Assembly: GCA_964612145.1 (NCBI GenBank)
Contig: CAZTBP010000014.1
Coordinates: 42,292 to 106,291, forward strand
DNA: 64,000 bases
Direction of reading: 5' to 3'
Source of the DNA: JAGNLV01 sp964612145
GTDB lineage: Bacteria; Zixibacteria; MSB-5A5; GN15; FEB-12
Under the pieces are notes generated by a model. The model saw only the letters and a program-made list of their open reading frames with translations. It was not told the DNA's origin and ran no database searches. Below, piece by piece: positions 1-7,693 of the stretch; the stretch's first letter is position 1, and the number at the start of each line of letters is the position of its first letter. The translations under genes were made by a program, and so were the position numbers.

Positions 1-468
1 GAAGATCGAAAACATTATGCCGAGTGGTTTGAAGGCTTTGCCGAGGCCGACCTCGAGGTAATACATGGGGCCGCCCTGGTCGATACCGCGCGAGTCGGGT
101 TTGCGGTACATGGTGGCCAGGGTGCAGGTGAAGAACTTGGTGGACATGCCGACGAGGCCGGCGATCCACATCCAGAAAATCGCGCCGGGGCCGCCGAGGG
201 TGAGGGCGACAGCGACGCCGGAGAGGTTGCCCATGCCTATGGTGGCCGAGAGGGCGGAGGAGAGGGCCTGGAAGTGGGAGATTTCGCCGGGGTCATCGGG
301 ATCGTCGTATTTGCCGCGCAAGATTGCGATAGCGTGGCCGACGGCGCGGAAGGGGAGGAATCGTCCGGCGATGGTGAAGTAGATGCCGGAGCCGATCAGG
401 AGGATAATCAGGGGGAGGCCCCAGGCGAGGTCGACGGCGATTTCCCAGAAGCGTTCAACGTATTCCAA
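1..468 (-). CDS. Sodium:alanine symporter (AGCS family), N-terminal part, cut by window edge
   Basis: The reverse strand is open from a TTG at 468 to the window edge (156 codons). A GAGGT Shine-Dalgarno lies about six bases upstream of the TTG. The translation begins LEYVERFWEIAVDLAWGLPL, continues with a hydrophobic helix and then the family signature GNLSGVAVALTLGGPGAIFW, followed by a segment with GGPMYYLEVGL. This matches the alanine/glycine:cation symporter family (AlsT/DagA), inner-membrane carriers that bring in small neutral amino acids with sodium. Only about the first third of a typical 450-500 residue protein is present. Substrate cannot be told from this part. The family call is firm; the TTG start is supported by the ribosome-binding site but not certain. 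Confidence 0.85.
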   Translation of the reverse strand, partial: MEYVERFWEIAVDLAWGLPLIILLIGSGIYFTIAGRFLPFRAVGHAIAILRGKYDDPDDPGEISHFQALSSALSATIGMGNLSGVAVALTLGGPGAIFWMWIAGLVGMSTKFFTCTLATMYRKPDSRGIDQGGPMYYLEVGLGKAFKPLGIMFSIF

Positions 469-552
469 GCGTTACCTCGGGTATTGCGGTTGTGATGGTA
501 GGAGTATGGGGAATGGGGGAGGCAGATGCAAGGGGGAAATGGGGGTGGGGCA

Positions 553-611
553 CCCTTCGACTCCGCCCAGAGTGACTATGGCCAGTCATGGTAAGCGGAA
601 TCGAACCATGG
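553..611. repeat. Two adjacent short palindromic elements (family A)
   Basis: Bases 585-611 are the reverse-strand form of a small hairpin whose arms read GTCATGGT and ACCATGAC around a loop containing TCGACTCCGC. Bases 553-575 hold a related half element (CCTTCGACTCCGCCCAGAGT followed by GAC). Close copies occur at 9717-9743, 23343-23371, 62133-62161 and 62211-62238, always between genes. They resemble REP-type bacterial interspersed palindromes. Confidence 0.6.
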
Positions 612-748
612 CGGCTTCTGCAACGCGGGCATCAGAATTGGCAGGTACCGTTGACTTCCAACAGGAAGACCTGTACCGGGTGCACGCACCTTTAATGACG
701 ACCGGGATGGCAGTGGTCTTTTAGCGCAGTTTTTTGTACAATCATGCC

Positions 749-1561
749 ATGGAAGACCACAAGAAAATAACCGAGGCGAACCGGGCGGCGTGGAACCAGG
801 CGACAAAGGTCCACCAGAAAAACCGGAAAATCAATCTTGCAGAGAAGTTTGCGGATCCGGGTTTTTTGTATCTCGATGAGTTGGAACGGGGGAAGCTGGA
901 GGAGATCGGTCTGGAGGGCAGGGTCGTGGCGCAGCTGGGATGCAATAACGGACGAGAGACGATTTCGCTGGTGCGGCTGGGGGCGAATGTGGGGGTGGGG
1001 TTCGATATTTCCGATGAGGTCATCGAGGAGGCGAAGACGCTGGCTGAGATCGCCAGGGCAAATTGTCAATTTATTCGCACGGATGTGTACGAGATTGAGA
1101 GTGAGTGGGACGGGCGGTTTGATTTCGTGTACATTACTATCGGGGCGCTGATCTGGATGCCGGATCTTGATAAGTATTTCGCCGTTGTCGCACGTCTTCT
1201 CAAACCGGGCGGACAGTTGGCGATTTATGAGCAGCACCCGTTTATGTACTGTTTTGCGACGCCGGATGATCCGGAGTACGATGAACAGAATAAGCTGATG
1301 CCGACGTTTTCATACTTCCGCAAGGAGCCGTGGGTTGAGGAAGGGGGGATTGATTATATCGGGAAGACGCGGTATGACTCGTCGCCGAGCTACTCGTATA
1401 CGCAAACGATGTCGGATATTGTCAATGCGATCGTGTCGCACGGCATGCGGTTGCGGGAGTTACAGGAGTATCCGCATGATATCTCGACGCTGTGGGATCA
1501 TATTGGTGAGGACACGAAACTGCCGAAGTGTTACTGGCTTCGCGCGGAAAAAGACCGATGA
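749..1561 (+). CDS. Class I SAM-dependent methyltransferase
   Basis: About 270 residues. The SAM-binding fold starts near residue 50 with motif I (VAQLGCNNGRET, a variant of the usual LDLGCGxG), followed by GFDISDEVIEEA (motif II) and LLKPGGQLAIYEQHP near residue 155 (motif IV/V region). These mark a Rossmann-fold methyltransferase of the Methyltransf_11/25 type. Substrate is unknown. An upstream in-frame TTG at 734 exists, but ATG 749 is preferred: a TACAAT box at 737-742 ends six bases before it and there is no Shine-Dalgarno, so the message may be leaderless. The gene stands alone between the symporter (divergent) and the FKBP gene. After the stop a GCGAG...CTCGC pair followed by a T run near 1690 may be a weak terminator. 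Confidence 0.8.
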   Translation: MEDHKKITEANRAAWNQATKVHQKNRKINLAEKFADPGFLYLDELERGKLEEIGLEGRVVAQLGCNNGRETISLVRLGANVGVGFDISDEVIEEAKTLAEIARANCQFIRTDVYEIESEWDGRFDFVYITIGALIWMPDLDKYFAVVARLLKPGGQLAIYEQHPFMYCFATPDDPEYDEQNKLMPTFSYFRKEPWVEEGGIDYIGKTRYDSSPSYSYTQTMSDIVNAIVSHGMRLRELQEYPHDISTLWDHIGEDTKLPKCYWLRAEKDR

Positions 1562-1840
1562 GTGGAGAATTTCGCGGTTATTACTGAATGATCGCTTGCA
1601 TTTTGCCGAACATTAAGTAATAAGTAGTGTTAAGAACGAAAAGCGAGGTTTGCTCGATTCTGGATGCGAATTGTAGCAGGCTCGCGTTTTTTGTCGCCCT
1701 GAGGCGGCAGCAAAATAGCAGTTGAAATGAGAAGATTTGGCTCGGCTGCTGACGGTTTCGGTGCAGTGTCACAGCGTGACGGGATCTCAGGGGTTTGGCC
1801 GGATTGAAAAAATCTAAGCCAGACAAGGTTGGAGGATGTA

Positions 1841-2272
1841 ATGAGTCAGGTGAAAGAAGGCGACGCCGTCAAGGTACACTATACCGGTAAGTTGGAAGAC
1901 GGGACAGTTTTTGACAGCTCCCGCGAACGTGATCCGCTCAAAGTGAATGTCGGAGCCGGTGAACTGATCCCCGGGTTTGAGAAAAGCCTGATGGGCATGG
2001 AGCCCGGTCAGAGCAAGACGGTCACACTGGCTCCCGAAGAAGCGTACGGTGAGCGCCGCGAGGATCTTGTGGTGGATGTGGGCAAGGACCAGTTCCCCGA
2101 GAATATTGAGCCCAAGGTTGGTGAGCGTTTGCAGGTGAAGCAGCCGGACGGCAGCATGGTCAATGTGCAGATCACCAAGATGGAAGATGATAAGGTCACG
2201 CTGGACGCCAACCACCCGTTGGCGGGCCAGAAACTGACGTTTGATCTGGAGCTGGTGGATATCGACAGCTAA
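1841..2272 (+). CDS. FKBP-type peptidyl-prolyl cis-trans isomerase, SlyD-like
   Basis: 143 residues from ATG 1841, preceded by GGAGG at 1831-1835; the open frame extends four codons upstream to a TTG that overlaps this ribosome-binding site. The FKBP domain is split as in SlyD: VKVHYTGKLEDGTVFDSS and GAGELIPGFEKSLMGM at the front, an inserted flap domain (about residues 70-120, with LVVDVGKDQFPE), and NHPLAGQKLTFDLELVDI at the end. SlyD-type enzymes isomerise prolyl bonds and act as folding chaperones in the cytoplasm; no signal peptide is seen. The His-rich metal-binding tail of E. coli SlyD is absent. A strong terminator follows at 2297-2329, so the gene is probably monocistronic. Confidence 0.93.
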   Translation: MSQVKEGDAVKVHYTGKLEDGTVFDSSRERDPLKVNVGAGELIPGFEKSLMGMEPGQSKTVTLAPEEAYGERREDLVVDVGKDQFPENIEPKVGERLQVKQPDGSMVNVQITKMEDDKVTLDANHPLAGQKLTFDLELVDIDS

Positions 2273-2296
2273 CTATTCAGCTCGTTTATGAATTCA

Positions 2297-2329
2297 GCGC
2301 GCCCGGTTTTTGCCGGGCGCGTTTTTTTT
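2297..2329 (+). terminator. Rho-independent terminator after the FKBP gene
   Basis: A GC-rich stem (CGCGCCCGG paired with CCGGGCGCG) around a short T-rich loop is followed directly by eight or nine T residues, 25 bases after the FKBP stop codon. Confidence 0.9.
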
Positions 2330-2408
2330 GCCAGCCGCCGGGGCTAAAATAGGGTGGACCAATTTCGTCTCTGTAGTGTTATTTGATAGGGGAAGATAGT
2401 GACTGATT

Positions 2409-2687
2409 ATGTCTGACCGGGCAGGTGTGAAAGGAGGCTGGACTATAAAGAAATCGACACAGAAGTGGCTGGGCGTTGGACTGGTGATAGCGGTGCTGTT
2501 TTTTGCCGGCGCACTGGCCATCTTTCTATTGACCAATGAGGCGATCGATGAGGATCCGAAGCTGGGGCCGGAGGGAGCGGTGGAGTATCCAATCCATGCG
2601 AGCGTGGCGCTCAACTTAGATCGATTTAAAAAAGCAGAGGTCGAAGATCCTCGGGTGGTGCTTCAGGTCCGTACGAACCAGTTTTGA
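2409..2687 (+). CDS. Small putative membrane-anchored protein, no recognised family
   Basis: 92 residues. The N-terminus is basic and is followed by one strong hydrophobic segment (about residues 20-43, LGVGLVIAVLFFAGALAIFL), then a charged tail, as in a single-pass protein with its C-terminus outside. I recognise no domain. The reading frame ends at 2687 and overlaps the last 25 bases of the convergent nitroreductase gene, which is unusual but tolerable. There is no convincing ribosome-binding site before ATG 2409; an AAGGAGG stretch lies inside the frame at 2429-2436 with no start codon at a suitable distance. It may be a real small gene or a chance frame. Confidence 0.45.
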   Translation: MSDRAGVKGGWTIKKSTQKWLGVGLVIAVLFFAGALAIFLLTNEAIDEDPKLGPEGAVEYPIHASVALNLDRFKKAEVEDPRVVLQVRTNQF

Positions 2688-3499
2688 TCTTTGCGCTCGG
2701 GAGGTGCTGGGATCGGATCGGTTGGCCACCCGAGTGGGGTAATGGTGGCGATGTGGTGATTCGGCGGGATGTCGATCAAGCTTTTTATATCGTCGGTATC
2801 CATCCCGCCGATCCAGCAGGTCCCGAGGCCGTGGTGCCAAGCAGCCAGCAGGAAATGATAGGCGGCAATGGCGCCGTCCTGGTCGGGTCGGATGGACACT
2901 TTCGTGTCGACGACAACGGCGACAGCGACCGGCGCGCGGGAGATTGGGGCTGAGGCGGAGTCGCGGCTTTCGCCAAGTTTTGCAATCAGTTTCTTGTCAC
3001 GAATAATCTTATAATAGTTGGGCTGGTAATTGTAGGCGGTGGGGGCGAAGCGGCAACTGTCAACGATGCGCTCGATGAGGGCGGCCGGGACGTCGTCATC
3101 GGCGAATTCACGCACGCTTCGTCGGGTGCGAAGCAGTTCCTCGCCGGTGCGGAATTCGGCCACCGGGTGTTCGAAGTATTGAAACTCGAGGTCGCGTCCC
3201 TCAGTATCTTTGGCAAAGAACTGGTAGATACGGAATTTCTCGTTGCAGGCCGGTTCGTTTACGGCAATGGATTTCAGCTTTGTATACATGTGGTCGACCT
3301 CGGCCCGGGAGTTGTAGAAGAAAGTGAGCATGAGGTCGGTCTGGGGGTTGTCGCGGTTGCAGAAGCCGAAGATGAAGTTGCCGTGGCGGAAGAGCCGGCA
3401 GCCGCCCTGGTCGAGCCAGAGGTCAGCTCCGATTTGGTTGGTGTAAAAGTCGGATAGTTCTTCGAGTTTTTGAGTGCGCAGAAAGACGATACCGCTCAT
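2663..3499 (-). CDS. Fusion of a VOC (glyoxalase-like) domain to a nitroreductase domain
   Basis: 278 residues from ATG 3499, which has GAGG six bases upstream; an earlier in-frame start at 3565 has no such site. Residues about 1-115 look like a vicinal-oxygen-chelate domain (IVFLRTQKLEELSDFYTNQI at the front, then GCRLFRHGNFIFGF, ending with DTEGRDLEFQYFEHP). Residues about 120-278 are a nitroreductase-fold flavoprotein, with RRSVREFADDDVP, the FAPTAYNYQP segment and a C-terminal HHGLGTCWIGG typical of FMN-binding NfsA/NfsB-like enzymes. Nitroreductases are normally stand-alone proteins of about 170-220 residues. The chemistry is unknown; a metal-dependent VOC step coupled to flavin reduction is one possibility. 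Monocistronic and convergent with the small gene at 2409. Confidence 0.82.
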   Translation of the reverse strand: MSGIVFLRTQKLEELSDFYTNQIGADLWLDQGGCRLFRHGNFIFGFCNRDNPQTDLMLTFFYNSRAEVDHMYTKLKSIAVNEPACNEKFRIYQFFAKDTEGRDLEFQYFEHPVAEFRTGEELLRTRRSVREFADDDVPAALIERIVDSCRFAPTAYNYQPNYYKIIRDKKLIAKLGESRDSASAPISRAPVAVAVVVDTKVSIRPDQDGAIAAYHFLLAAWHHGLGTCWIGGMDTDDIKSLIDIPPNHHIATITPLGWPTDPIPAPPERKDQNWFVRT

Positions 3500-3683
3500 G
3501 TCAGCCTCAATTGGTTCATTTTCGGAAATGATAGGGAACAGGAATCTCTGTGGCAAGGAAAACACGGAAGTAATCTAAGGCGAACTTTCGTGTTGCCACT
3601 GCACGTAGAAGAGTTATCTTAAACACGTAGAAGACATTTGTTACCGACTCATTGGTCAAAACGGGAGCTACCCGGGAGGAACA

Positions 3684-5703
3684 GTGAACACACGGATTAC
3701 GTCGGGTGCGATTATTCTAATCTTAACAGTGGCCGCTGCCAGTCTTGGCGGGGTCAAAGAGCTTTGGGGGGCAAATCTCTTAGGCTTTTTCCCTGACATT
3801 GTCACATTTTTCGTGGTACTGCTGGCAGTCGGTTTATTGGCACTAGACTTGCGGGGGGGGGGTGCGTCACCGTCTTACCTCAGTTTCAGTACATCTCGCC
3901 GACAATAGACTTCATACTCGTCTTTTCACGGCATTCCTTGCGTTTTTCGTTTTTGCGCTCGGTCTATACTTCCATTCAGCAATTCCCCTGCTGGGCGACG
4001 GCTCACTTCGGGCAAACGAGGTGACCGACGGCAGATTATGGCATCCGACTGAATTTCTGGATTTTCTTATCCACGGGTTACTCTATCAGCATATCTTTAT
4101 GCCGGCGGGTATTAAGGCAACGCTTGTGTATCGATTCGTGAGTGTTCTTAGTGGCGTTGCATTTGTTATCGGTGTCGTGCAGCTTGCACGATATGTCTCC
4201 AAGTCGAAGATGCTCCTGCTGATTGTGACTCACTTCTCGACCGGAGTGGTCGTCCTGTTTTTTGGATACGTCGAAAGCTACTCAATTGCAGCCGCATTGT
4301 TACCGTTCCTGGTTCTGGTGGGATTGCGTGCTACCGTTGGCGATTCCAGTCGCTGGACATTCGTGGCACTCTATTGTCTTGGGGCCGCAACGCACCTTTC
4401 TCTTGGGGTGATGTTTGCTCCTGCTGTAGTTCTTGTCTTGCTGCGTGTACAACTATCTGACCCCCGAAAGATACAGCGTTTGAAGGTTGGGTTGCCGATC
4501 CTGCTTGCAGCGGGAACCACAGGGGCATACCTGCTTGGTGTTTTGGGGGTTGACATAGTTGATCGGAATTTGCTCCCCTTGGTAGCCATAGGTAACGGGC
4601 AGAGTGCCGTCCTGAGTGCTGATCACGGGCTGGGCGTTCTGAACTGGCTGCTTCTATCTGCGCTCCCGTTCATAGGGCTCTTGCCGCTTATGGTTGGATC
4701 GGGAGAGAAGACGGGAGGCGAAGCAAATTCACGGGAAATTTTTGCGCTTTGGATTCTCATGCCCGCTGCCTTCTTTTTGCTTTTTTTCAATCCGATGCTT
4801 GGGCCGGCACGAGATTGGGACCTGTTTGCTTTGCCGGCTTTTGTACTGGTGGCCGGTGCAGTGATTTTGGTTCAATCCCGACGAAAAGCGGGAGTCCCGT
4901 TCGGAATCCTTTCTGTCGACATTGTTGCACTGGCGGTGATAGCTGCGTTTATAGGCATAAACAGTTCTGAAGCAAAGGCTGTGGCCCGATTCGGTGAACT
5001 GGTAGCCCAGGCCGATGACCGTAATTCCTTTCAGGAATACGCGCTCCTGTATAATCATGCATCAAATTACCCCACCTTACAAAAGGAGGCGGTTAGATTC
5101 GCCGGGCTTGCATGGAATGCCCCGCCTCGCAATGCAGAGGACTCCGCGTATATCGGTACGAAATTAGTTCAGGAGTACATTCGAAGCGGGAACCAGTCGG
5201 GTGCACGGGGGATCATTGGCACTCTTATAGAGTCAGACACGACCGAACTGAACAACTACCTGCTCCTGCGGGATTACATTCAGCGGTGGGGCAGCAAACA
5301 GCAGTTGTTGAATGTAGCTGATCGTATACGCTCCCTATTTCCCGACGATGCTCGTGCCCAGATGGAAGCCGGTGTAATCTATCTTCAAGCGGGAGAGATG
5401 TCAGCCGGCGGTCGGGCACTTCAGCGTGCGCATGACTTGGAAAGCGACGATCCACTGATTCTCGTCAACCTGGGCAATTATCATCTGGCCAATCGCAACC
5501 TGGATGATGCGATGATGTTCTATGGACACACACTCTATCTCGATTCATCGAACTTCGAGGCGAATTTCGGGCTGGCGATGGGGCACTATTATCTCGGGGA
5601 GAATAGGCTGGCCCGGCGATATCTTGCTCGCGCAGACTCTCTTGCCGTTACGCAGCGACATCGATTGAAAGTGGGAGAGTTAAGGCAGCGTCTCTCGGAG
5701 TAG
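3684..5703 (+). CDS. Polytopic membrane protein with C-terminal TPR repeats, interrupted at a 10-G tract
   Basis: Starts at GTG 3684 with GGAGGA just upstream. The first frame encodes one hydrophobic N-terminal segment and a second around FFPDIVTFFVVLLAVGLLAL, then runs into ten consecutive G (3853-3862) and stops at 3908. The rest (about 610 residues to 5703) lies one frame over. With nine G the two join into one 672-residue protein: many membrane helices (a GLLGDG-like first outer loop, LLGDGSLRANE), then a soluble tail from about residue 480 with TPR-like helices (ANFGLAMGHYYLGENRLARR). The arrangement resembles GT-C glycosyltransferase-like proteins with TPR tails. Function unknown. The break could be phase variation, a pseudogene or a sequencing error; see findings. 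Confidence 0.75.
3853..3862. repeat. Run of ten G inside a membrane protein gene
   Basis: Ten consecutive G separate the two frames of the gene at 3684-5703. Loss of one G puts the downstream 610 codons in frame with the upstream start. An identical ten-G run with the same frame effect sits at 49059-49068. Confidence 0.95.
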
Positions 5704-5748
5704 CTCCTTCAACTTCGGATCGTGTAGGTTCGCAACTGGCAGGCAAAT

Positions 5749-6159
5749 TCAATCTAATACGCCGAGGGCGGCGAGGGTCACCAGGACCGCTGCGAGCACA
5801 CCAAAGACCAGTCCGAGAATCAGGACCACGATCTTGCCTTCCCCCATGCCATAGGAGATGCGGTAGGGGTCGAATTCAAGATGACTGTCCTGTGCACGAC
5901 GGTCGGTGCGGCGCTTGAAACGGATGCGGCTGTTGTCGAATTTCTCGACCATTTCCCAGCCGGCCCGGGCCTCCTCCTGACAGAGTTTTTCGACAACATC
6001 GCGTTTTTTGAAGGCGCCGGTTGCCGAGCGCACGATTTTAAATTCCCACCCGTCGAGATCATCGGAATTATAGGTAGTCAACGATTCCTCCTCTTCCTGC
6101 ATCATTCGCCGCTTTTTTGCGGCGGCTGCGGCTGCGACTCCTGCGGCTGCTCCGGACAT
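5749..6159 (-). CDS. Conserved hypothetical protein with C-terminal membrane anchor
   Basis: 136 residues. ATG 6159 is preceded by GAGGTGACCT, a good ribosome-binding site. An Ala-rich N-terminus is followed by an acidic stretch, then a compact domain at about residues 35-85 (WEFKIVRSATGAFKKRDVVE, then EEARAGWEMVEKFDNSRIRF) reminiscent of DUF4177-type sequences, in which a Trp-Glu pair recurs. The last 28 residues are one hydrophobic helix (VVLILGLVFGVLAAVLVTLA). It is therefore probably a tail-anchored membrane protein with a small cytoplasmic domain. The DUF4177 resemblance is by eye only. It is convergent with the preceding membrane gene and divergent from the YfiH-like gene. Confidence 0.65.
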   Translation of the reverse strand: MSGAAAGVAAAAAAKKRRMMQEEEESLTTYNSDDLDGWEFKIVRSATGAFKKRDVVEKLCQEEARAGWEMVEKFDNSRIRFKRRTDRRAQDSHLEFDPYRISYGMGEGKIVVLILGLVFGVLAAVLVTLAALGVLD

Positions 6160-6304
6160 AGGTCACCTCGCTTGTTTTCCGGGCGAGGCATACCATAATC
6201 GACCTCGCATTCTATTAAGTATACCGTACAGAATGCGGTTTATTCAAGTAAATCCAGCCAATAATGGTTGACCGGGCGGACGGATTGGACGAGGTTCGCA
6301 GGTA

Positions 6305-7159
6305 ATGAGTGAACAGTATGTCATATCGATTGATGCGTGGAGGCGGCATAAAAACCTCGTGCAAGGGTATACCACGCGGGCGCTGGGGAATTTGTCGTAT
6401 CGGAGCGGGGAGCACGAAGAGGCGGACATACGTCGACAACAGATGGCGCACGAGTTGAAGATTGAGGAATCACGGATGTTTTCGATTCCGCTGGGGCACA
6501 CGAACAGGGTAGCGGTGCTTAAGGACGATTCCTTTCTGAGCCGGCTGGATGAGCGCGGGTATTATGAACCGTCGCCGGATGAAACGGTTGATCCGCCGGA
6601 TTTGACGCCGGAGGTATATGACAGGATGCCGAAGGACCGGAATTATGTCGATGGCGTCGTGTTTAATGTACCGGAAGTCTATTCGCTGATTATCACGGCC
6701 GATTGCGCCGCGGTGGGGTTCTACGATCCGGTGACGGGCGTGTGCGGCAATGCTCATGTGGGTCTGCTGGGGGTGGTCAACCAGTTGCCGCGGGCGATGG
6801 TGGAGGTGATGACAGATGAGTTCGGCTGTGAACCGGCGACGGTTGAGGCGACGATATTTCCGTGTATCCGGAAGTGTCATTATGATACGTCGCGGTCAAT
6901 GACATGGCAGAATATCAAAGAGGATATGTTTGCAGCGTACGGGGAGGGGAATCCGCTGTATATGTCGGGGTATTTTGATTTGCCGGGGTTCATTCGGCTG
7001 GAGCTGCTGGAGGCGGGAGTGCCGGAAGGGAATATCTTTGACAGCGGGTTGTGTACGGTGTGTCATAGCGATCAGTTTTATTCGCATGTGGGAGCGGGTA
7101 CGTCGGAGGCTCAGGCGGTTGAAGGGCGGTTCGGGGCGGTTGTTGGTGTGCGGGGGTGA
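6305..7159 (+). CDS. YfiH/PgeF-family (multicopper polyphenol oxidoreductase/laccase-domain) protein
   Basis: 284 residues. The family hallmarks are spread as expected: a metal-site Cys in LIITADCAAVGFYDP (about residue 139), the His loop GNAHVGLLGVVNQL (about 157), and the C-terminal CTVCHSDQFYSH (about 254). YfiH proteins act as purine nucleoside phosphorylases/adenosine deaminases or as peptidoglycan editing factors (PgeF); older databases call them laccases or DUF152. This copy differs from the consensus at the usual AHAGWRG loop (here AHVGLLG), so the exact activity is open. The N-terminal 40 residues are basic and not part of the core. The gene stands alone upstream of the tRNA. Confidence 0.75.
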   Translation: MSEQYVISIDAWRRHKNLVQGYTTRALGNLSYRSGEHEEADIRRQQMAHELKIEESRMFSIPLGHTNRVAVLKDDSFLSRLDERGYYEPSPDETVDPPDLTPEVYDRMPKDRNYVDGVVFNVPEVYSLIITADCAAVGFYDPVTGVCGNAHVGLLGVVNQLPRAMVEVMTDEFGCEPATVEATIFPCIRKCHYDTSRSMTWQNIKEDMFAAYGEGNPLYMSGYFDLPGFIRLELLEAGVPEGNIFDSGLCTVCHSDQFYSHVGAGTSEAQAVEGRFGAVVGVRG

Positions 7160-7235
7160 GATCGGGGGAGCGGGGAGATCAGTGAAGACCCGGCCATAAG
7201 AAGGTCATGGTTGCGGGTTTCGGTCACAAAAAAAG

Positions 7236-7309
<74 letters not shown>

Positions 7310-7350
7310 ATTGCAATCTTCTGTCTGCCTGTTGCGGTCGAATTATTAAC

Positions 7351-7371
7351 ATTATACACCGCTAAAGTCAA
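7351..7371 (-). promoter_or_regulatory. Possible promoter for tRNA-Arg
   Basis: On the reverse strand a perfect TATAAT (7351-7356) lies 42 bases before the tRNA 5' end. A TTGACT at 7366-7371 is only nine bases away, too close to be its -35 element, so only the -10 assignment is offered. Confidence 0.35.
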
Positions 7372-7534
7372 GGCGTTTTTGGGCGGGCCGTATCCGGATT
7401 CGTTCTGCGGGTGGCGGCGCGGGATAAATCTCAAGCAGCCAAGGTCGTCGTACCGGGGCGGTGTCGCGATCACCGAGCCGGGCCTGACGGCTGTCAACGA
7501 CTCGCGCGAGTCCAGTATAAGCGCAACTTAGGGG

Positions 7535-7562
7535 TTGACATACTCGACAAAGTGGATATATT
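7535..7562 (+). promoter_or_regulatory. Sigma70-type promoter of the secreted protein gene
   Basis: A consensus TTGACA at 7535-7540 and TATATT at 7557-7562 are separated by 16 bases. The promoter lies inside the longest open frame (TTG 7535) and so argues that translation begins at ATG 7694, leaving a leader of about 125 bases. Confidence 0.7.
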
Positions 7563-7693
7563 TAATCTATGAAATGGCGCAGGGAAGAGTGTCCACCGAC
7601 ATCCGGGACCTATCCAGCCATCATTTCTTTTTGCGTCGACCAAACGTCGACAATCCGACTGCACCTGATTCACAATTCACAGGAGTAACGCAT

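Larger units (their letters stand above)
7310..7693. other. Intergenic region between tRNA and the secreted Cu-binding-repeat gene
   Basis: About 380 bases without a convincing gene. It contains the possible tRNA promoter (reverse strand) and the promoter of the gene at 7694. The stretch 7380-7530 shows no coding pattern or repeat that I can recognise. Confidence 0.6.

Noticed and set aside
1581..1826. Reverse-strand frame of 81 codons before the FKBP gene
   Set aside because: No ribosome-binding site, no recognisable protein features, and atypical codon use; treated as intergenic.
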